Shown here piece after piece: positions 17,616-26,114 of a DNA stretch of 64,000 nt. The position numbers and the translations under genes are program-made. The notes beneath the pieces are model-generated. The model saw nothing but the letters and a program-made list of their open reading frames with translations. It was not told the origin of the DNA and made no database searches. Origin of the DNA: Neisseria uirgultaei (GTDB lineage Bacteria; Pseudomonadota; Gammaproteobacteria; Burkholderiales; Neisseriaceae); assembly GCF_962719845.1 (NCBI RefSeq), contig NZ_CAUIYF010000010.1, positions 1 to 64,000 of the forward strand, in the 5' to 3' direction. Every line of letters begins with the position of its first letter. Position 1 is the first letter of the stretch.

Positions 17616-18056
17616 TTATGCGGCTTGAAAAGTCGGATGACTCCGTATGGCTTCGAGCCAGCTTTCCGGCGTTTGGAACTGTGTTTCTCCGGTTTTTAGG
17701 GATACTGCCGCCTGCGTGGTCGATGCGCGGGTCAGTTTTTCGCCGGTTTGCTCATCGGACAAAGTGTAGTCGATACGCAGGCAAGTGTCGATTTCGACGA
17801 TGGCCATATCGATGCGGATGGTTTGTCCGAACCGTGCGGGGCGTATGTATTTCAAGTCCATTTTGACGATGGGCCAGCCGAAGCCGCGCCTGCCCATTTC
17901 ATCGTAGCCGTAGCCTATGCTTTCAAGGAAGGCGCAGCGTGCGACTTCGAGGTATTTGACGTAGTTGCCGTGCCAGACGATCTGCATCGGATCGACATCG
18001 AAAAACGGGACTCGGACGGTGTGGCTGTGGCGGCAGAAAATGTGTTTTTTGTTCAT
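17616..18056 (-). CDS. Acyl-CoA/ACP thioesterase, hot-dog fold (ApeK-like)
   Basis: A 146-residue 4HBT-type thioesterase. The N-terminal VPFFDVDPMQIVWHGNYVKY matches the catalytic loop of YbgC/4HBT enzymes, with Asp20/Asp22 and the HGNYVKYLE helix start. It would hydrolyse acyl thioesters, editing or releasing chains in the cluster. The start overlaps the stop of the acyltransferase gene in an ATGA. A 58-bp gap to the LolA-like gene contains an uptake sequence but no complete hairpin. Confidence 0.87.
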   Translation of the reverse strand: MNKKHIFCRHSHTVRVPFFDVDPMQIVWHGNYVKYLEVARCAFLESIGYGYDEMGRRGFGWPIVKMDLKYIRPARFGQTIRIDMAIVEIDTCLRIDYTLSDEQTGEKLTRASTTQAAVSLKTGETQFQTPESWLEAIRSHPTFQAA

Positions 18057-18985
18057 CGGGGATGGTGCTCCGTATGCCAAAAGTCGTAAAAATTGAACCA
18101 TTGCAGCGGATTCAGACGGCATTCTTCTTCTAAAATGCGGGCGAAATGTTGCGCGGATTTTTTGATTTTTTGCGTGCGTTCCGCCCGCGTCCAATCCGAT
18201 GTGTCGGTCATAGGGCGAAGTTTCAGGCGGTAGCGTCCGTCTTGTTTGATGCAAAACAGCGCGTTGACCTTGGTTTTCAGCAGCGATGCCAGAATCCACG
18301 CACCTTGCGGTATTTCGGTACGGTGTTGCAAAAAATCGACGGTTACGGTTTTTTCGCCCCGGACGGGAATGCGGTCGGCGGCGATTGCCAACCATTCCCC
18401 TGCTTCAATACGTCGGCTGAGCGTCATCATCAGCGATGCGTCCAAGTCGCTTACCTGTATCAGTTGGATTTTGTCCGCCCCCGCCTGTTGCAGGGCTTCG
18501 TTGAACATTTGTGCGTGGCGGCTGTGTACGAGGACGTTGAGTTTGAAATTCCGGTGGTGGGAAACCAGTGCGCGGCAGATTTCCGTATTGCCCAGGTGCG
18601 AACAGGCAAAAATCTGCCCGCGCCCGTTTTGATACATGGCGGCGGTCAGATTGTCGGGGTCTTCGATAATCAAGTCTTCGTAACGTATTTTGCGCTGCCA
18701 TACGGCAAACCGGTCGCAAACGGCTTCGCCGAATGCCAAAAACTGCGCGAATATGCGGTTTTCAGACGGCATAGCGTCGGGAAAGGTATGCCGCAGGCGG
18801 TTTTGGTAGGTATGGAGGTTTTTCCGCGCCCGAGGCGAGGTCAGGTAGAAATACAGGACGACGAACCAAATACACGGTTTCATTAAAAAAGGGGGCAGAT
18901 AACGGACAATCACCGCCGTCAGCTTGAGGAACAGACGGTTGCCGCGTTCGTTTTGTTCCGCCCAGTGTCGGGACGCGCCGTTCAT
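18053..18985 (-). CDS. LpxL/HtrB-family acyltransferase (ApeJ acyltransferase part)
   Basis: A 310-residue membrane-associated acyltransferase. An N-terminal hydrophobic segment (about 22-50) precedes the HxxxxE motif in CSHLGNTE and the family block ending in EWLAIAADRIPVRG. Homologues acylate lipid A; here, within the cluster, it probably acylates the glycolipid-like product. It starts in an ATGA overlap with the glycosyltransferase gene and ends in an ATGA overlap with the thioesterase gene. In several APE clusters the glycosyltransferase and acyltransferase are one polypeptide; here they are separate. One uptake sequence lies in the coding region. Confidence 0.85.
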   Translation of the reverse strand: MNGASRHWAEQNERGNRLFLKLTAVIVRYLPPFLMKPCIWFVVLYFYLTSPRARKNLHTYQNRLRHTFPDAMPSENRIFAQFLAFGEAVCDRFAVWQRKIRYEDLIIEDPDNLTAAMYQNGRGQIFACSHLGNTEICRALVSHHRNFKLNVLVHSRHAQMFNEALQQAGADKIQLIQVSDLDASLMMTLSRRIEAGEWLAIAADRIPVRGEKTVTVDFLQHRTEIPQGAWILASLLKTKVNALFCIKQDGRYRLKLRPMTDTSDWTRAERTQKIKKSAQHFARILEEECRLNPLQWFNFYDFWHTEHHPR

Positions 18986-19707
18986 CGGAATATGCCTTTC
19001 AAGATGCGCCAACGCCATTTGAGCATACCGAAAAACAGCCGTGTGTGCATTTGGCTGATAAGGATGTTGTCGGCAAGGGCGCGGAAGTGGGAAATGCCGT
19101 CTGCGGCGTAACGGACGGGCGTGGGTATCCACACGGGTTTGATGCCGCGCCAATATAGCCGGATCAGGATTTCGATGTCGAAGTCCATACGGTTGCCGAC
19201 GTATTCTCCGCGTATGACCGCCAACGCAGGCGGCAACGGATAAAGGCGGAAGCCGCACATACCGTCTTTAATATCGGACGACCAGGTGTGAACCATATTC
19301 CAAAAGTCGGTAATCTTGCGCCCGTACAATCGGGATTTGGGCGCGTCGCCGCCGTATTGCGGCTGACCGCAGACGAGGGCTTCGGGATTGAGTTGCGCGG
19401 CACGGACGAACTTCGGCACGTCGTCCAAACAGTGTTGGCCGTCGGCGTCGATTTGCAGGACGTGGCTGTATCCCAGCTCCGCCGCCGCCTCGAAACCTGT
19501 GCGTACTGCCGCGCCTTTGCCGCCGTTGCTTGTGCGGCGGATGACGCGGATGCCGTCTGAAGCCAGATTTTCTAAAACGGGTATGCAGTCGGGGCGGGAG
19601 CAGTCGTCCACGACCAACACGTCCAAACCGCAGGCGCGCAGGCCGTGCGCGACCGTGCCGACGGTTGTCGGGTGGTTGTAATGGGGGATGAGGGCGAGGA
19701 TGTTCAT
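18982..19707 (-). CDS. Family 2 glycosyltransferase, polyprenyl-phosphate-mannose-synthase-like (ApeJ glycosyltransferase part)
   Basis: A 241-residue GT-A glycosyltransferase: LALIPHYNHPTTV at the N-terminus, LVVDDCSRPD, the NGGKGAAVRTGF loop and the DADGQH metal-binding motif. This fits the dolichyl-phosphate-mannose synthase-like subgroup. It would attach a sugar or head group to the acyl product at the cytoplasmic side of the membrane. It follows the ligase-dehydratase gene by 48 bp and is coupled by a four-base overlap to the acyltransferase gene. The donor sugar is unknown. Confidence 0.85.
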   Translation of the reverse strand: MNILALIPHYNHPTTVGTVAHGLRACGLDVLVVDDCSRPDCIPVLENLASDGIRVIRRTSNGGKGAAVRTGFEAAAELGYSHVLQIDADGQHCLDDVPKFVRAAQLNPEALVCGQPQYGGDAPKSRLYGRKITDFWNMVHTWSSDIKDGMCGFRLYPLPPALAVIRGEYVGNRMDFDIEILIRLYWRGIKPVWIPTPVRYAADGISHFRALADNILISQMHTRLFFGMLKWRWRILKGIFR

Positions 19708-19755
19708 ATTTATATCAAGGTAAGGCTGTAATCTTATTGCCTTTGCGAAGGCGGT

Positions 19756-21471
19756 TCATCGTTCTTCCCTTGCGGCCGGATCGGGACTGTCCGGCGGCGT
19801 GTCGAATACCAGCTTCCCCGAGGCGCAGACGGCATCCTGTTTTCGGATTTTAAACGACAGTTTGTTTTTATCGGCATCGTATCCGAGTTCTACGGAAATG
19901 TCGTCATATGGACGGATAAATTGCTGGTATTTCAGGTTTTCGATGCGGATAATGTTTTGCCTGCCGAAGGGGTGCTGTGCGGCGAGTAGGCGCACCCATT
20001 CCAATTCGACTGCGCCGGGGACGAGGGGAAAGGTGGAAAAATGTCCGCCGAAATAGGGTAAATCCAGCGGTACGCGGGTTTGGTAGTGCAACCGGTTTCC
20101 TTCGGGCGGCAAGGTGTGCCATTGCGGCGCGGCGGGTTCTGCCAATGCCGTCTGAAAGTCCGCTGCGGTAATTTTCCCTTGTCCGTTGCGCGGCAGACGG
20201 TCTGCAAAACGCCAGTAGCGCGGCAGGGCGGCCGTGTCTTGCGTTTGGGCAAGGTGTTGCTTGAGTGCGGCGATAACGGCGGTGCGCCCCTGTTCCAGCC
20301 ACGCCGTGATGCCTTCCGTATCGAGTGCCGCCCAAACGGCAATGCGTCCGTGTTCCGGATGCAGGGCGCAATGTGCGTCGGCAATCCAAGGGTGTTTCAG
20401 CAATTCGTGTTCGATTTGGTTGAGCGAAATGCGTTTGTCTGCCAGTTTGATTATCCTGTCCTGCCTGCCCAGCAGGGCAAAACCGTCTTCGTGGGTTTCG
20501 ATGCAGTCGGCAATGTGCTGCACGCCGCCTGTCCACGGCGAGAATATTTCCACCGATTTGCCGGTATTGCGGACGGCAACATCGGGAAACGGTTGCCATA
20601 AGGTTTGTTTCCGGCGTGATGCAATGATGCCGGTTTCCGTACTGCCGTAAACTTCATAAGGGCGTACCGCATATTGTTCCAACAGTGCGGCGGTTTCCGG
20701 TGGGAGTTCCCCGCCTGCGGAAACGATGCCGGCCATCCTTCCGTTTAACGCCGCCCAATCCCGATTTTCGCCGAAACGGTTGAGCAGGGCGGGGCTGGCA
20801 ATCCAGACATTTTGATAATCGGACGGCACGTTCAGGCTTGCCGACAGCAGCAGTTCGGGATAGGCGTTTTGCCTGCGGATCATCGCCCACCCCATCAGCA
20901 GCGGAAGCGCGAAGCGGAAGGTTAGTCCGTACATATGTTGCGGCGATACGCTGCCGAGGACGGCGGTTTTGCCGCGTCCGAACGGGATTGCCGAAGCCAG
21001 CGCGCGGGCTTCCGATTCGATTTGCGCGGCGGTTTTGACGATTGTTTTGGCTTCCCCGCCGGAGCCTGATGTACGCAAATGCACTTCGGATTCGGGCGGG
21101 ATGTCCAATGTTTGCGGTATGCGGCTTTCAGACGGCATACCGCCGCAAGGGGTTTGTATTTGCCAAACGCGGATGCCGTCTGAAACAATATCGGTGTCGG
21201 TCAGCAGGATTTGTGCGGATTCCGCCCAAGTCAGGTTTCCGGGCGCGGTATTCGGCAGCAGCAGGGCTTTGCCGCCGCTATTCCAAACGGCAAGCAATGC
21301 GGCTGTGAACAGCGCGGCATCGTCAAACCACAATGCCGCCGAACGGATGTTGTTTTGCGTTAATTTGAACGACAGGGTGTGTACCGTGCGTATAAAATCG
21401 GCGCGGGTCCACAGCGGGTCGAGGGCAATCGGCGTATTGTCGGAGAAGTTGATGTCAAACATTCGGGTCAT
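19756..21471 (-). CDS. AMP-forming acyl ligase fused to a FabZ-like dehydratase (ApeH-ApeI fusion)
   Basis: A 571-residue fusion. Residues about 1-445 are an adenylate-forming ligase, with the P-loop-like RTSGSGGEAK, YEVYGSTETG and the GRQDRIIKLADKRIS hinge. Residues about 450-555 are a hot-dog domain with YFGGHFSTFPLVPGAVELEW, the FabZ/ApeI dehydratase motif with its catalytic-type His. The ligase half would load a fatty or aromatic acid onto an ACP, and the dehydratase half would make the double bond. The initiator is uncertain: ATG 21471 or 21462, neither with a good ribosome-binding site. Three uptake sequences lie inside the gene. It heads the operon running to 12869. Confidence 0.85.
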   Translation of the reverse strand: MTRMFDINFSDNTPIALDPLWTRADFIRTVHTLSFKLTQNNIRSAALWFDDAALFTAALLAVWNSGGKALLLPNTAPGNLTWAESAQILLTDTDIVSDGIRVWQIQTPCGGMPSESRIPQTLDIPPESEVHLRTSGSGGEAKTIVKTAAQIESEARALASAIPFGRGKTAVLGSVSPQHMYGLTFRFALPLLMGWAMIRRQNAYPELLLSASLNVPSDYQNVWIASPALLNRFGENRDWAALNGRMAGIVSAGGELPPETAALLEQYAVRPYEVYGSTETGIIASRRKQTLWQPFPDVAVRNTGKSVEIFSPWTGGVQHIADCIETHEDGFALLGRQDRIIKLADKRISLNQIEHELLKHPWIADAHCALHPEHGRIAVWAALDTEGITAWLEQGRTAVIAALKQHLAQTQDTAALPRYWRFADRLPRNGQGKITAADFQTALAEPAAPQWHTLPPEGNRLHYQTRVPLDLPYFGGHFSTFPLVPGAVELEWVRLLAAQHPFGRQNIIRIENLKYQQFIRPYDDISVELGYDADKNKLSFKIRKQDAVCASGKLVFDTPPDSPDPAAREER

Positions 21472-21502
21472 ATGCAGGTAGCCTGAAATACGGAGAACAA
21501 GC

Positions 21503-21862
21503 CTAGTCGTGCTGGCACTGCTCGTAGATTTTATTTTCGGGATAGGTATCTTTGCCCGAAGGGTACCAGCCTTTCTTGCGCACGCAGGCATCTTGCTCAC
21601 TGTCTCCGCCGCCAATCGGGTCATAGCCGCAGGAAAACATATCGTCGAGCTTTCGCTGTCCATACAGATTCATCTGCCGCAGCATTTCATCACGCTTGGC
21701 TCTGCTGGCTTCCGGTGGAGTTTTTTTAGCAGGATAAATTTTGTCTTCGTTGCACAGCTCCCACCAGCCCGACGCATCGGGCGGCACACGAAAGCCGCTG
21801 CCGACGTTCAGGCAGCCTGAAAGCAGGACGCAGAGCATAAGGGGCAGTATCGGTTTGTTCAT
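21503..21862 (-). CDS. Hypothetical lipoprotein
   Basis: A 119-residue protein with a clear lipoprotein signal (LLSGC, Cys17). The start is well supported by AGGAG about eight bases upstream. The mature part is short, hydrophilic and holds five more Cys, including an ELCNEDKIY region and a C-terminal EQCQHD, so disulfides are likely. I do not recognise a family. It sits 31 bp upstream of the acyl ligase gene on the same strand and may be cotranscribed with the APE-like operon, but nothing in the sequence links it to that pathway. Confidence 0.75.
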   Translation of the reverse strand: MNKPILPLMLCVLLSGCLNVGSGFRVPPDASGWWELCNEDKIYPAKKTPPEASRAKRDEMLRQMNLYGQRKLDDMFSCGYDPIGGGDSEQDACVRKKGWYPSGKDTYPENKIYEQCQHD

Positions 21863-21988
21863 TTGGGGTCTCCTGATTGGGGATGATTGGGATTGGTACG
21901 GTGGTTTTGCTGTTCGAGCAAATCATAAACGCTGATACGGTGAATGGTATTAATATCATTTATTCAAAGTGGCAGAACGGAGGGTGTC

Positions 21989-22621
21989 GTGCCGGATGAT
22001 AAAACAGTATTGCAGTGCCGCCTTGCCGATGCGTCGGCCGCCGCCGCTTATCGGGAATCCTGTCTGGACGATGCGGACAGGGCGCGCCTGCTGTGTGCAC
22101 CGAAATTGGCAGGGCGGACGGATTGGCGGGTCAGCCGCTTCCTGAAGCAGCAGGGCGGCAAGATAGGTTCGCTTTCGCACAGCAAAGGGCGGGCGGCGGT
22201 TTTGGTCTGCGGCGGCGGCACGGTTTGCGGTGTCGATATTGAAACGGTCCGTCCGCGCAATTTTCAGGCACTTGCCGAATGGGTTTGTTCCCCTGAAGAA
22301 CGGGTTTTTTTGGCACGTTCCGGTTGGCAGGCAGAGGCTTTTTACCGCCTGTGGTGCATTAAGGAAGCACTGCTCAAAGCCTGCGGTTTGGGTTTTCCGC
22401 AAGATATGGCGAAAGTCGGTTATTTGACCGACGGTTCGGCGGTTTACGGTTTGCGTGCGGATGGCGGAACCGGTTGGCACGCCGTCAGCGCAATCTGGTG
22501 CGGCGACGCGGTTGTCGCCTGCGTGTGGCGCGGCGCTGCCGAATTGGATTGGCAGTATTGCGGAACGGATGCCGTCCGGACGGTTTGCCATATCGAGCGG
22601 ATAGGCGGCAAGGAAGTCTGA
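21989..22621 (+). CDS. 4'-phosphopantetheinyl transferase, Sfp type
   Basis: A 210-residue enzyme that moves the phosphopantetheine arm from CoA to the serine of carrier proteins. It has the Sfp signatures: VCGVDIETVRP (magnesium binding) and WCIKEALLKACG (the W-x2-KEA motif). I choose GTG at 21989 because GGAGGG ends four bases before it; the in-frame ATG at 21944 lacks a site. It is probably dedicated to the two ACPs at 26862 and 27134. It is divergent from the lipoprotein gene and convergent with the ketosynthase gene at 22683. Confidence 0.88.
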   Translation: MPDDKTVLQCRLADASAAAAYRESCLDDADRARLLCAPKLAGRTDWRVSRFLKQQGGKIGSLSHSKGRAAVLVCGGGTVCGVDIETVRPRNFQALAEWVCSPEERVFLARSGWQAEAFYRLWCIKEALLKACGLGFPQDMAKVGYLTDGSAVYGLRADGGTGWHAVSAIWCGDAVVACVWRGAAELDWQYCGTDAVRTVCHIERIGGKEV

Positions 22622-22682
22622 AAGGGCAGTTTGTTGTTTTATTCCGTTTTAAATCAATATGATGTAATCGGATTGTGCGGCT

Positions 22683-23921
22683 TTATCCGTTCTTCCAACG
22701 TTTGAACACCAGCGAGGTATTCACGCCGCCGAAGGCAAAATTGTTGCTCATCACGTAATCGGTTTGGATTTCACGTCCGCCGCTCAAAATATAGTCCGCC
22801 TTGCCGCAGCGCGGATCGATGTCGTTCAAGTTCAGGGTCGGGGCGAACCAGCCGCCGTTCATCATTTCAATCGAGAACCACGCTTCCAGCGCGCCGCACG
22901 CGCCGAGCGTGTGCCCCAAATAGCTTTTTTGCGAACTCATCGGCACAAATCCGAACACGGCTTCGGTTGCCAGCGTTTCGGCGATGTCGCCTTTTTCGGT
23001 TGCCGTGCCGTGCCCGTTCACATAGCCGATTTTGTCGGGCGTGATGCCCGCGTCTTGCAGCGCGAGTTCCATACATTTCTGCATCGTGTCTTTTTGCGGC
23101 TGGGTAACGTGGCTGCCGTCGCTGTTGGCCCCGTAGCCGACGAGTTCGGCGTAAATTTTCGCACCGCGCCGTTTGGCGTGTTCCAATTCTTCCAATACGA
23201 AAATCCCCGCACCTTCGCCGATGACCAGCCCGTCGCGGTTCGCGTCGTATGGACGCGGGGTTTTTTCCGGTTCGCCGTTGCAGCGGCTGGCGGCATAAAG
23301 CGAGTCGAAAACATAAACTTCGGACGGACAAAATTCTTCGCCGCCGCCCGCCAGCATCATATCGGTCAGACCGTATTTGATGGCTTCGTAGGCATAACCT
23401 ATGCCTTGGCTGCCGGACGAACACGCGCTCGATGTCGGGATGATGCGTCCTTTCAACCCGAAAAAGATGCCAATATTGGCGGCGGTGGTGTGCGGCATCA
23501 TACGCACATAGGTGTTGGCGCTGAAGTTGCGCGACGTGCCGGTCAGCAACAATTCGCCCACATCGCCGATGTCTTTGGTGCTGCCGCTGGAAGAGCCGCA
23601 GGCAACGCCCATCCGTCCGTCGGTAATGCTTTCGTCCCCGAGCAAACCGGCATCCGCCAGCGCCTGCTCCGCCGCATCGACGCACAAATACGACACGCGC
23701 CCCATACTTCTGAGCTGCTTGCGCGTCCAATGTTTCGGCGGCGCGTAATTTTCAATCGGCGCACCCAGTTGCGCTTCCAATTCGGGGAAACGTTCGTGCC
23801 AATCCATATATTTGACGGCGTTTTTTTCGGCTTTGAATGCTGCCTGTATGCTTTGCCAATCCCGGCCGAAGGCGGTAATGCCGCCTATGCCTGTTACTGC
23901 GACCCTTCTGGTATTCAACAC
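22683..23921 (-). CDS. Beta-ketoacyl-ACP synthase II-like (ApeR-like)
   Basis: A 412-residue FabF-class condensing enzyme with all catalytic residues: Cys167 in SSACSSGS, His304 in NGHGTATEKGD and His337 in YLGHTLGACGA. It is longer at the N-terminus and more FabF-like than the synthase at 12869. Its start overlaps the ketoreductase stop by seven bases, so dehydratase, reductase and synthase form one minus-strand unit. In APE clusters the matching gene (ApeR) is the initiating or second synthase. Confidence 0.92.
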   Translation of the reverse strand: MLNTRRVAVTGIGGITAFGRDWQSIQAAFKAEKNAVKYMDWHERFPELEAQLGAPIENYAPPKHWTRKQLRSMGRVSYLCVDAAEQALADAGLLGDESITDGRMGVACGSSSGSTKDIGDVGELLLTGTSRNFSANTYVRMMPHTTAANIGIFFGLKGRIIPTSSACSSGSQGIGYAYEAIKYGLTDMMLAGGGEEFCPSEVYVFDSLYAASRCNGEPEKTPRPYDANRDGLVIGEGAGIFVLEELEHAKRRGAKIYAELVGYGANSDGSHVTQPQKDTMQKCMELALQDAGITPDKIGYVNGHGTATEKGDIAETLATEAVFGFVPMSSQKSYLGHTLGACGALEAWFSIEMMNGGWFAPTLNLNDIDPRCGKADYILSGGREIQTDYVMSNNFAFGGVNTSLVFKRWKNG

Positions 23922-24643
23922 AAACCTCCGTTCACCGCAATCACCTGGCGCGTGATATACGCCGCTTTTTCATCCATCAGGAAACGCACCGCGTGCGCCA
24001 CTTCTTCGGGCAGTCCCATACGCGCGGTGGGGATGGCTTTCAAAATTTCTTCGACAGGTACGTTTTCATCGATAATATCGGTATCGATGAGACCCGGCGC
24101 GACACAGTTGACGGTGATTTTGCGTTTCGCCAGTTCGACCGCCAAGGCCTTTGCCGCGCCGATAATGCCCGCTTTTGACGCGCTGTAATTGACCTGCCCG
24201 CGGTTGCCCGTCAAACCGGATACCGATGCCATGCACACAATCCGTCCGGCTTTGCGGCGGCGTATCATCGGCATAACCAGCGGATGCAATACATTGTAAA
24301 AACCGTCCAAATTAGTCCGCAGCACCACATCCCAATCGTCGTTTGAAAACGCGGGGAAGGCATTGTCGCGCGTCAGTCCGGCGTTCAACACCACGCCGTA
24401 ATACGCGCCGTTTGCTTCGATGTCGGCGGTCAGAATCTCGCGGCAGGCTTCGCGGTCGGACACGTCAAACTGCAACACGCGCGCATTTCTGCCCAAAGAG
24501 CGGATTTCTTCCGCTACGGCTTCGGCTTCATCGCGGCGGCTGCGGCAATGGACGGCGATATCAAAGCCGTCTTCTGCCAAACCGAGTGCGGCGGCTTTGC
24601 CTATGCCTCTGTTTGAACCGGTAATCAGGACGGTTTCGGTCAT
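23915..24643 (-). CDS. 3-oxoacyl-ACP reductase, SDR family (ApeQ-like)
   Basis: A 242-residue short-chain dehydrogenase like FabG. It has the NADPH motif TGSNRGIG (9-16), NAG (87-89) and catalytic Ser140, Tyr153 and Lys157. It reduces the keto group made by the synthases. Two tandem ATGs (24646 and 24643) follow GGAG; I list the second, giving MTETVLITG. It overlaps the synthase gene by seven bases. Confidence 0.92.
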   Translation of the reverse strand: MTETVLITGSNRGIGKAAALGLAEDGFDIAVHCRSRRDEAEAVAEEIRSLGRNARVLQFDVSDREACREILTADIEANGAYYGVVLNAGLTRDNAFPAFSNDDWDVVLRTNLDGFYNVLHPLVMPMIRRRKAGRIVCMASVSGLTGNRGQVNYSASKAGIIGAAKALAVELAKRKITVNCVAPGLIDTDIIDENVPVEEILKAIPTARMGLPEEVAHAVRFLMDEKAAYITRQVIAVNGGLC

Positions 24644-24680
24644 CATTGTTCTCCGTATGTGTGTGCCTGTTCAGACGGCA

Positions 24681-25205
24681 TTAAGTTGTTCCGACAGGGT
24701 GTTCGGGGCTGTACACGTTGAGTGAGGCGCGCGCCAAAATGCCGTCTGAAGGGAGTGTTCCGGACGAAGTTTCCGGCGCGTCTGTCCAACGCAGTTCGCA
24801 GTCGAACACGCCCATTCCCCCGACATCCTGAATAGACATATGCGCCGTTGCCAACAGATGCGTGCCGACAGGGACGGATTGGGCGAAGATTTCAAGTTTG
24901 CGCGTGCCGAGCAGGAAGCCGAGCCGAACCGGTTGCGCATTTTTTCGGGCTTGGATACCGGCATACGCGCCGACAGCCTGTGCCATCAGTTCGATAAATG
25001 CCGTGTAGGGCAGTATGCCGCCGGCCAGCAGGATGTGGTCGGGTTTTATCTGCGCCCCTGCTTCGACAAAATCATCGCCGTATCGGGTAATGCGGTCTAT
25101 CAGAACCATACGCCCGCTGTGCGGCAGCAGGGAGGCGGTGTCGGTAATCGGGCATTCTGGCAGTGTGTCCATATATTGCGGCGGCAGGCTGGCAAATACC
25201 GGCAT
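24681..25205 (-). CDS. Hot-dog 3-hydroxyacyl-ACP dehydratase (ApeP-like)
   Basis: A 174-residue protein with the ApeP/hydroxymyristoyl-ACP dehydratase-like pattern: LLPHSGRMVLIDRI at residues 27-40 and YTAFIELMAQAVGAYAG further on, the helix carrying the acidic catalytic residue. It would form trans double bonds after ketoreduction. It is the first gene of the minus-strand trio and is divergent from the chain-length-factor-like gene at 25359, so both promoters must lie within 25206-25358. One uptake sequence lies near the C-terminal end. Confidence 0.85.
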   Translation of the reverse strand: MPVFASLPPQYMDTLPECPITDTASLLPHSGRMVLIDRITRYGDDFVEAGAQIKPDHILLAGGILPYTAFIELMAQAVGAYAGIQARKNAQPVRLGFLLGTRKLEIFAQSVPVGTHLLATAHMSIQDVGGMGVFDCELRWTDAPETSSGTLPSDGILARASLNVYSPEHPVGTT

Positions 25206-25358
25206 TATAATGATAAATGTAAATTCAGGCTAATTCTGGCGGTTTGCCGAGGGGCGGCGTTGTCGGAGAAAGGGGCAGAAATGCGTTTGAATTTCGGCAT
25301 TGTCAGGGGGATAGGCTTTGGTTAGAATGCGGCACAGTGTAAATTTTTGAAAGAAACT

Positions 25359-26114
25359 ATGCCGCCGATTATTTGCCGGTTCCACTTCGACATCGCCGAC
25401 TGGCGGGTTTCGGGCAGCAAAATGCGCGATATGGCGCAGTGGGCAAAATGGGCGGAATGTCCGGATTTTGCCGACGGTTTGCCCGATGTCAGGCTGGAAT
25501 TGCCGTTCCTGCCCGCTATGCAGCGCCGCCGTTTGAGTAAGGCGGCGCGTCTGGTATGCGACGCGGCTTGGGACATTGCCTCCGCCCATCCCGGCAGTCC
25601 GGTAGTTTATGCCTCGCACGACGGGGAAATGGGGCGCAGTTTCGATTTGTGGTTGGAACTGTTGAAATCGCATACCGTGTCGCCGACTTCGTTCGGTTTG
25701 TCGGTGCACAATGCAACGGCGGGACAATGGTCGATATTGCGTCAGGATATGAGCGAGCAGACGGCATTGGCTGTGTGTGCCGACGGTGTGGAAACGGCTT
25801 TGGCGGAAGCGGTGTCTCTGTTGGAAGAGGGATGCGGGTCGGTTTTGGTTTTGGCGGCGGACGATCCGCTGCCGGAAGGATATGCCGTATCGGCGACTCG
25901 CGCGCCGTTTGCTTATGCTTTGGCGATGGTTCTGACCAAAGGGACGCGTTACAGCCTGACTTTGTCTGCTTCGGACGATATGCCGTCTGAAACCGGTATG
26001 CTGTCCGAGGCATATTGGAGCGGTTTGGAATGGGTGCGTTTTCTGTTGAACGGCAGTCGGGAATGCCGCCGGGTATACCGCAATCGTGAATGGCTGTGGC
26101 AGCGGAATGGATAA
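25359..26114 (+). CDS. Half-length ketoacyl-synthase-like protein (chain-length-factor type, ApeC-like)
   Basis: A 251-residue protein matching only the N-terminal half of a condensing enzyme (PF13723-type). SVHNATAGQWSI fits this family. The C-terminal half with the two catalytic His is absent, so it cannot act alone as a normal synthase. In APE systems such a subunit (ApeC) pairs with the full synthase ApeO. Here an AVCADG stretch puts Cys140 close to where the nucleophile of a true synthase would be. The start is the ATG at 25359; a TTG four codons upstream is less likely. It overlaps the next gene by eight bases. Confidence 0.82.
   Translation: MPPIICRFHFDIADWRVSGSKMRDMAQWAKWAECPDFADGLPDVRLELPFLPAMQRRRLSKAARLVCDAAWDIASAHPGSPVVYASHDGEMGRSFDLWLELLKSHTVSPTSFGLSVHNATAGQWSILRQDMSEQTALAVCADGVETALAEAVSLLEEGCGSVLVLAADDPLPEGYAVSATRAPFAYALAMVLTKGTRYSLTLSASDDMPSETGMLSEAYWSGLEWVRFLLNGSRECRRVYRNREWLWQRNG

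Noticed and set aside
22764..24188. A 474-residue open frame on the plus strand opposite the ketosynthase and reductase genes
   Set aside because: It is antisense to two well-supported overlapping genes, has no ribosome-binding site and no recognisable motif; GC-rich codon structure produces it.
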